DNA from: CAIOJG01 sp964477455
GTDB lineage: Bacteria > Patescibacteriota > Patescibacteriia > Magasanikbacterales > GWA2-37-8
Direction: 5' to 3'
NCBI GenBank assembly: GCA_964477455.1
Contig: CAYZHG010000043.1
Coordinates: forward strand, 1-8,159
DNA length: 8,159 nucleotides
The notes beneath the pieces were generated by a model. The model worked only from the letters and a program-made list of their open reading frames with translations, was not told the origin of the DNA and did no database searches. Each line of letters begins with the position of its first letter. Position 1 is the stretch's first letter. This document shows, one piece after another, positions 6,618 to 8,159 of this stretch. The position numbers and the translations under genes are program-made.

Positions 6618-7016
6618 TTATTTCAAAGTAACTTTACCACCAGCTGCTTCAATAGCTTTTTTCATAGCTTCAGCTTCTTCTTTCTTCAAACCTTCTTTGA
6701 TCATTTTAGGAGCTGCGTCAACCAAAGCTTTGGCATCAGCTAGACCTAAACCTGTCAAATCTTTAACAGCCTTGATCACGTTGATCTTGTTTGCTCCAAC
6801 GTCAGTTAATTCAACGTTGAATTCTGTTTTTTCTTCACTAGCGGCGGCAGCAGGAGCTGCAGCAGCCATCATCATAGCTGGAGCAGATGCAGAAACGCCA
6901 AATTTTTCTTCCAATACTTTTACCAATTCAGCCAAATCCAATACTGACATTTTTTCTACTTGTTCCACGAAAGCTTTGAACTTCTCAGGAACAGTTACAA
7001 TTTTTTCTTCGGACAT
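6618..7016 (-). CDS. rplL: 50S ribosomal protein L7/L12
   Basis: L7/L12 forms the multi-copy stalk of the large subunit that recruits and stimulates translational GTPases. The 132-residue protein has the complete layout. An N-terminal dimerisation domain (about 1-40, with MSVLDLAELVKVLEEKFG at 23-40) binds L10. A flexible Ala/Met-rich hinge covers 42-62, and the globular C-terminal domain runs from about 63 with KINVIKAVKDLTGLGLADAK (77-96), ending GGKVTLK. Length is slightly above the usual 120-128 because of a few extra N-terminal residues and a long hinge with three Met in a row. It follows rplJ after 17 bases without a Shine-Dalgarno site. It is the last gene of the operon, followed by a bidirectional terminator. 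Confidence 0.98.
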   Translation of the reverse strand: MSEEKIVTVPEKFKAFVEQVEKMSVLDLAELVKVLEEKFGVSASAPAMMMAAAAPAAAASEEKTEFNVELTDVGANKINVIKAVKDLTGLGLADAKALVDAAPKMIKEGLKKEEAEAMKKAIEAAGGKVTLK

Positions 7017-7033
7017 AAATTTATGAAAATTAA

Positions 7034-7552
7034 TTAAACTTTTGCTGTTTTAATGTTGTTTAGAACGTTTACTAGGTTGCTCAAGTTACCACCAAGTACT
7101 TTGACGAAGCCAGAGATTGGAGCGTTAAGCGTACCAACCAATTGACCAAGTAATTGTTGTTTATTTGGCAAGCTGGCCAAATGTTTCACAGCTGTTGCGT
7201 CAATAAATTTACCTTCAAGCACACCGCCGTAAATAGTTACGGACTCATGAGTTTTGGCAAAGATGCTAACGATTTTTGCAGCGGAAATTTCATCAGGACC
7301 AGACAATGTAACGATACCACCTGCGAAAGCTTTTGGATCGGCAATTACACCTAAATCCTCGAACACTCTTTTTACCAATGTTTTCTTGGCTACCTGTACC
7401 TGAACTTTTTCCGCTCTAGCATCTTTGCGCAAAGCTTCAAAATCAGCTACCTTTAAACCAGTAAAATTGGCAAAAACAGCGCCTTTACTTTCTTTCAAAC
7501 CACCAGTCAATGACTCAATGGTGAGAGCTTTCTGTTTTTTTGTTTTTGGCAT
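7034..7552 (-). CDS. rplJ: 50S ribosomal protein L10
   Basis: L10 anchors L7/L12 dimers to 23S rRNA at the base of the stalk and usually represses its own operon. The 172-residue protein is full length for the family. It opens MPKTKKQKALTIESL, has FANFTGLKVADFEALRKDAR (28-47), the KKTLVKRVF stretch (57-64 region), the hallmark LPNKQQLLGQLVGTLNAPIS (128-147), and a C-terminal helix around NLSNLVNVLNNIK (156-168) where L7/L12 dimers dock. The ATG at 7552 has no Shine-Dalgarno site; it lies nine bases after the U tract of an attenuator hairpin. The L10 leader RNA, promoter and attenuator upstream point to feedback by L10. rplK and rplA, common upstream partners elsewhere, are not adjacent here; a UMP kinase gene is. 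Confidence 0.98.
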   Translation of the reverse strand: MPKTKKQKALTIESLTGGLKESKGAVFANFTGLKVADFEALRKDARAEKVQVQVAKKTLVKRVFEDLGVIADPKAFAGGIVTLSGPDEISAAKIVSIFAKTHESVTIYGGVLEGKFIDATAVKHLASLPNKQQLLGQLVGTLNAPISGFVKVLGGNLSNLVNVLNNIKTAKV

Positions 7553-7561
7553 ATTTACAAT

Positions 7562-7584
7562 AAAAAAATCTGTGTTTCCACAGA
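7562..7584 (-). terminator. Attenuator hairpin upstream of rplJ
   Basis: On the minus strand TCTGTG (7584-7579), a GAAA tetraloop (7578-7575) and CACAGA (7574-7569) form a 6-bp hairpin followed directly by seven T (7568-7562). This is a textbook intrinsic terminator placed between the L10 leader and the rplJ start, so it is most likely a regulated attenuator. Confidence 0.8.
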
Positions 7585-7586
7585 CA
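7578..7586 (-). promoter_or_regulatory. Antiterminator 3' strand
   Basis: TGTCTGTGG overlaps the 5' arm of the attenuator. It can pair over nine bases, with one G-U wobble, with CCATAGACA at 7696-7688 in the L10-binding element. The two pairings are mutually exclusive. The complementarity is seen directly; its role is inferred. Confidence 0.5.
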
Positions 7587-7653
7587 AACTATACAGTACA
7601 AATCGACTTTTGCTTTATCATTCCCGTGTAAACGTGAATCTAAAACACTTTGT

Positions 7654-7697
7654 ACCTCGGCAGGTAATTAAGGCTCTCGCCTCCTGCTGTCTATGGT
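7654..7697 (-). ncRNA. L10 leader RNA (ribosomal protein L10 autoregulatory element)
   Basis: The minus-strand RNA has the recognised L10 leader pattern. An outer ACC/GGT pairing (7697-7695 with 7656-7654) and an asymmetric internal loop containing AGACA opposite CGA form the kink-turn-like region. A GCAGG/CCTGC stem follows (7687-7683 with 7665-7661 region), then a GGC-GAGA-GCC hairpin. The CCTGCCGAGGT end is the most conserved part of the family. It mimics the L10 site on 23S rRNA. It starts at about the predicted transcription start (A at 7697). Farther downstream, GTACAAA (7655-7649) can pair with TTTGTAC (7602-7596), bracketing the remaining leader. Confidence 0.88.
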
Positions 7698-7703
7698 GTC
7701 GAT

Positions 7704-7732
7704 ATAATATACAAAAAGAAGGCCTTTGTCAA
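7704..7732 (-). promoter_or_regulatory. Strong sigma-70 promoter of rplJL
   Basis: A perfect TTGACA (7732-7727) is followed after exactly 17 bases by TATTAT (7709-7704), which matches five of six consensus positions. Transcription should start near the A at 7697, giving a leader of about 145 bases that begins with the L10 element. Confidence 0.85.
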
Positions 7733-7739
7733 GACCTTC
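7713..7739 (-). terminator. Intrinsic terminator of the UMP kinase gene, overlapping the rplJ promoter
   Basis: GAAGGTCTT (7739-7731) pairs with AAGGCCTTC (7726-7718) over 9 bp with one U-G wobble. The loop is GACA (7730-7727), and five T follow (7717-7713). It begins 14 bases after the pyrH stop. The loop and upper stem carry the TTGACA -35 box of the next operon, and the T tract lies in its spacer. Confidence 0.7.
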
Positions 7740-7753
7740 CACACACAACGACT

Positions 7754-8158
7754 TTAAGCAATAATTGTACCTACAATCTTTTCCTCCCCTTTCAACACCT
7801 TGGCCAGATCAGACAAATTATTTCCATTCATCACCACCACTTTAAATTTATTTTTTTCTGCCTCCCTGCTGGCAATCGGATCAAATGGTGCGTTTGCTCC
7901 AGGCACCCATTTATTACCAACAATTTTTCGAAATTCTTTCCAACTAATATTTTCTATTTTTTGAGCGTCTTTAAATTTATTTGGATCCTTATCAAAAACA
8001 TAGTCAATATTTGATAAATTTACTATAGTTTTAGCGCCATATTTTTTTGCCAACACTACCGCATCATAATCGGTTGAATGTCCAGGTACCCAACCGCCAG
8101 AAAATAATATTTTATTAGTCCATTTAATCTTATTTTTTTCAGTTTTGACAATTTCATC
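7754..8158 (-). CDS. pyrH: UMP kinase, archaeal type, C-terminal part (5' end beyond window)
   Basis: UMP kinase phosphorylates UMP to UDP with ATP in pyrimidine nucleotide synthesis and belongs to the amino acid kinase fold. The frame is open from the right edge, giving 134 residues of a protein usually about 220-240 long. Visible motifs are SGGWVPGHSTDYDAVVLAKK (20-39), where the substrate-site STDYDA is typical of the archaeal form, NLSNIDYVFDKDP (47-59), equivalent to the bacterial TxVDGVYxxDP, VPGANAPFDPIAS (85-97), and the terminal GEEKIVGTII (124-133). The GHSTD and PGANAPFDP motifs favour the archaeal-like branch seen in Patescibacteria over typical bacterial PyrH. A GTG at 8056 is only an internal codon: conserved residues continue upstream of it. 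It ends in TAA and is followed by its own terminator, so it is not cotranscribed by default with rplJ. Confidence 0.87.
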   Translation of the reverse strand, partial: DEIVKTEKNKIKWTNKILFSGGWVPGHSTDYDAVVLAKKYGAKTIVNLSNIDYVFDKDPNKFKDAQKIENISWKEFRKIVGNKWVPGANAPFDPIASREAEKNKFKVVVMNGNNLSDLAKVLKGEEKIVGTIIA

Positions 8159-8159
8159 T

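Noticed and set aside
6697..7026. Plus-strand open frame opposite rplL
   Set aside because: It is an antisense shadow of a certain ribosomal protein gene, produced by its Ala-rich composition.
7589..7621. A 10-residue reading frame (MIKQKSICTV) in the rplJ leader, ending just before the attenuator
   Set aside because: It lacks a properly spaced ribosome site and has no run of regulatory codons. The L10 element explains the leader better.
7610..8014. Plus-strand 134-codon open frame across the pyrH end and rplJ leader
   Set aside because: It crosses the UMP kinase coding sequence, terminator, promoter and L10 leader on the other strand, and its translation has no plausible domain.

Overview
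The window looks like a fragment of a Candidate Phyla Radiation (Patescibacteria) genome, most like the Parcubacteria side of that group. The case rests on gene content: an AT-rich, tightly packed sequence; a DUF4012 protein directly upstream of mreB; a much shortened TsaB-like protein; a winged-helix protein with a nucleotidyltransferase-like tail; an archaeal-type UMP kinase; and mostly absent Shine-Dalgarno sites. All eight visible stop codons are TAA or TAG, and no in-frame TGA is needed, so the standard bacterial code fits. The assignment is an inference, not a database result.

Left block, 1-4130, minus strand: a five-gene cluster read from right to left. The order is a winged-helix regulator (3501-4130), a short TsaB-like protein (3120-3494), a membrane family 2 glycosyltransferase (1628-3115), a DUF4012 membrane-anchored protein (189-1625) and the first 62 codons of mreB (1-187). 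Gaps are only 6, 4, 2 and 1 bases, so this is almost certainly one operon concerned with envelope and cell shape.

Centre, 4131-6606: a 58-base divergent intergenic region holds a perfect 16-bp palindrome overlapping the likely -10 boxes of both directions, a good candidate operator. From it the plus strand encodes a 757-residue protein of unrecognised function. It has an N-terminal domain that may be a degenerate PPM/PP2C fold, a polar linker, membrane segments, a helical stalk and a C-terminal beta-propeller-like region. It ends in an unusually long inverted repeat that works as a terminator, followed by a second, bidirectional terminator shared with the converging ribosomal operon.

Right block, 6618-8159, minus strand: the 3' part of an archaeal-type UMP kinase gene, then rplJ (L10) and rplL (L7/L12). 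Between pyrH and rplJ lies a compact regulatory region. The pyrH terminator hairpin carries the rplJ -35 box across its loop. A classic L10 leader RNA begins at about the expected transcription start. An attenuator hairpin with a GAAA loop sits just ahead of rplJ. Nine bases of the L10-binding element can pair with the attenuator's 5' arm, which suggests L10-controlled transcription attenuation.

No mobile elements, CRISPR arrays, tRNA or rRNA genes were seen. There is no gene-free stretch longer than about 200 bases.
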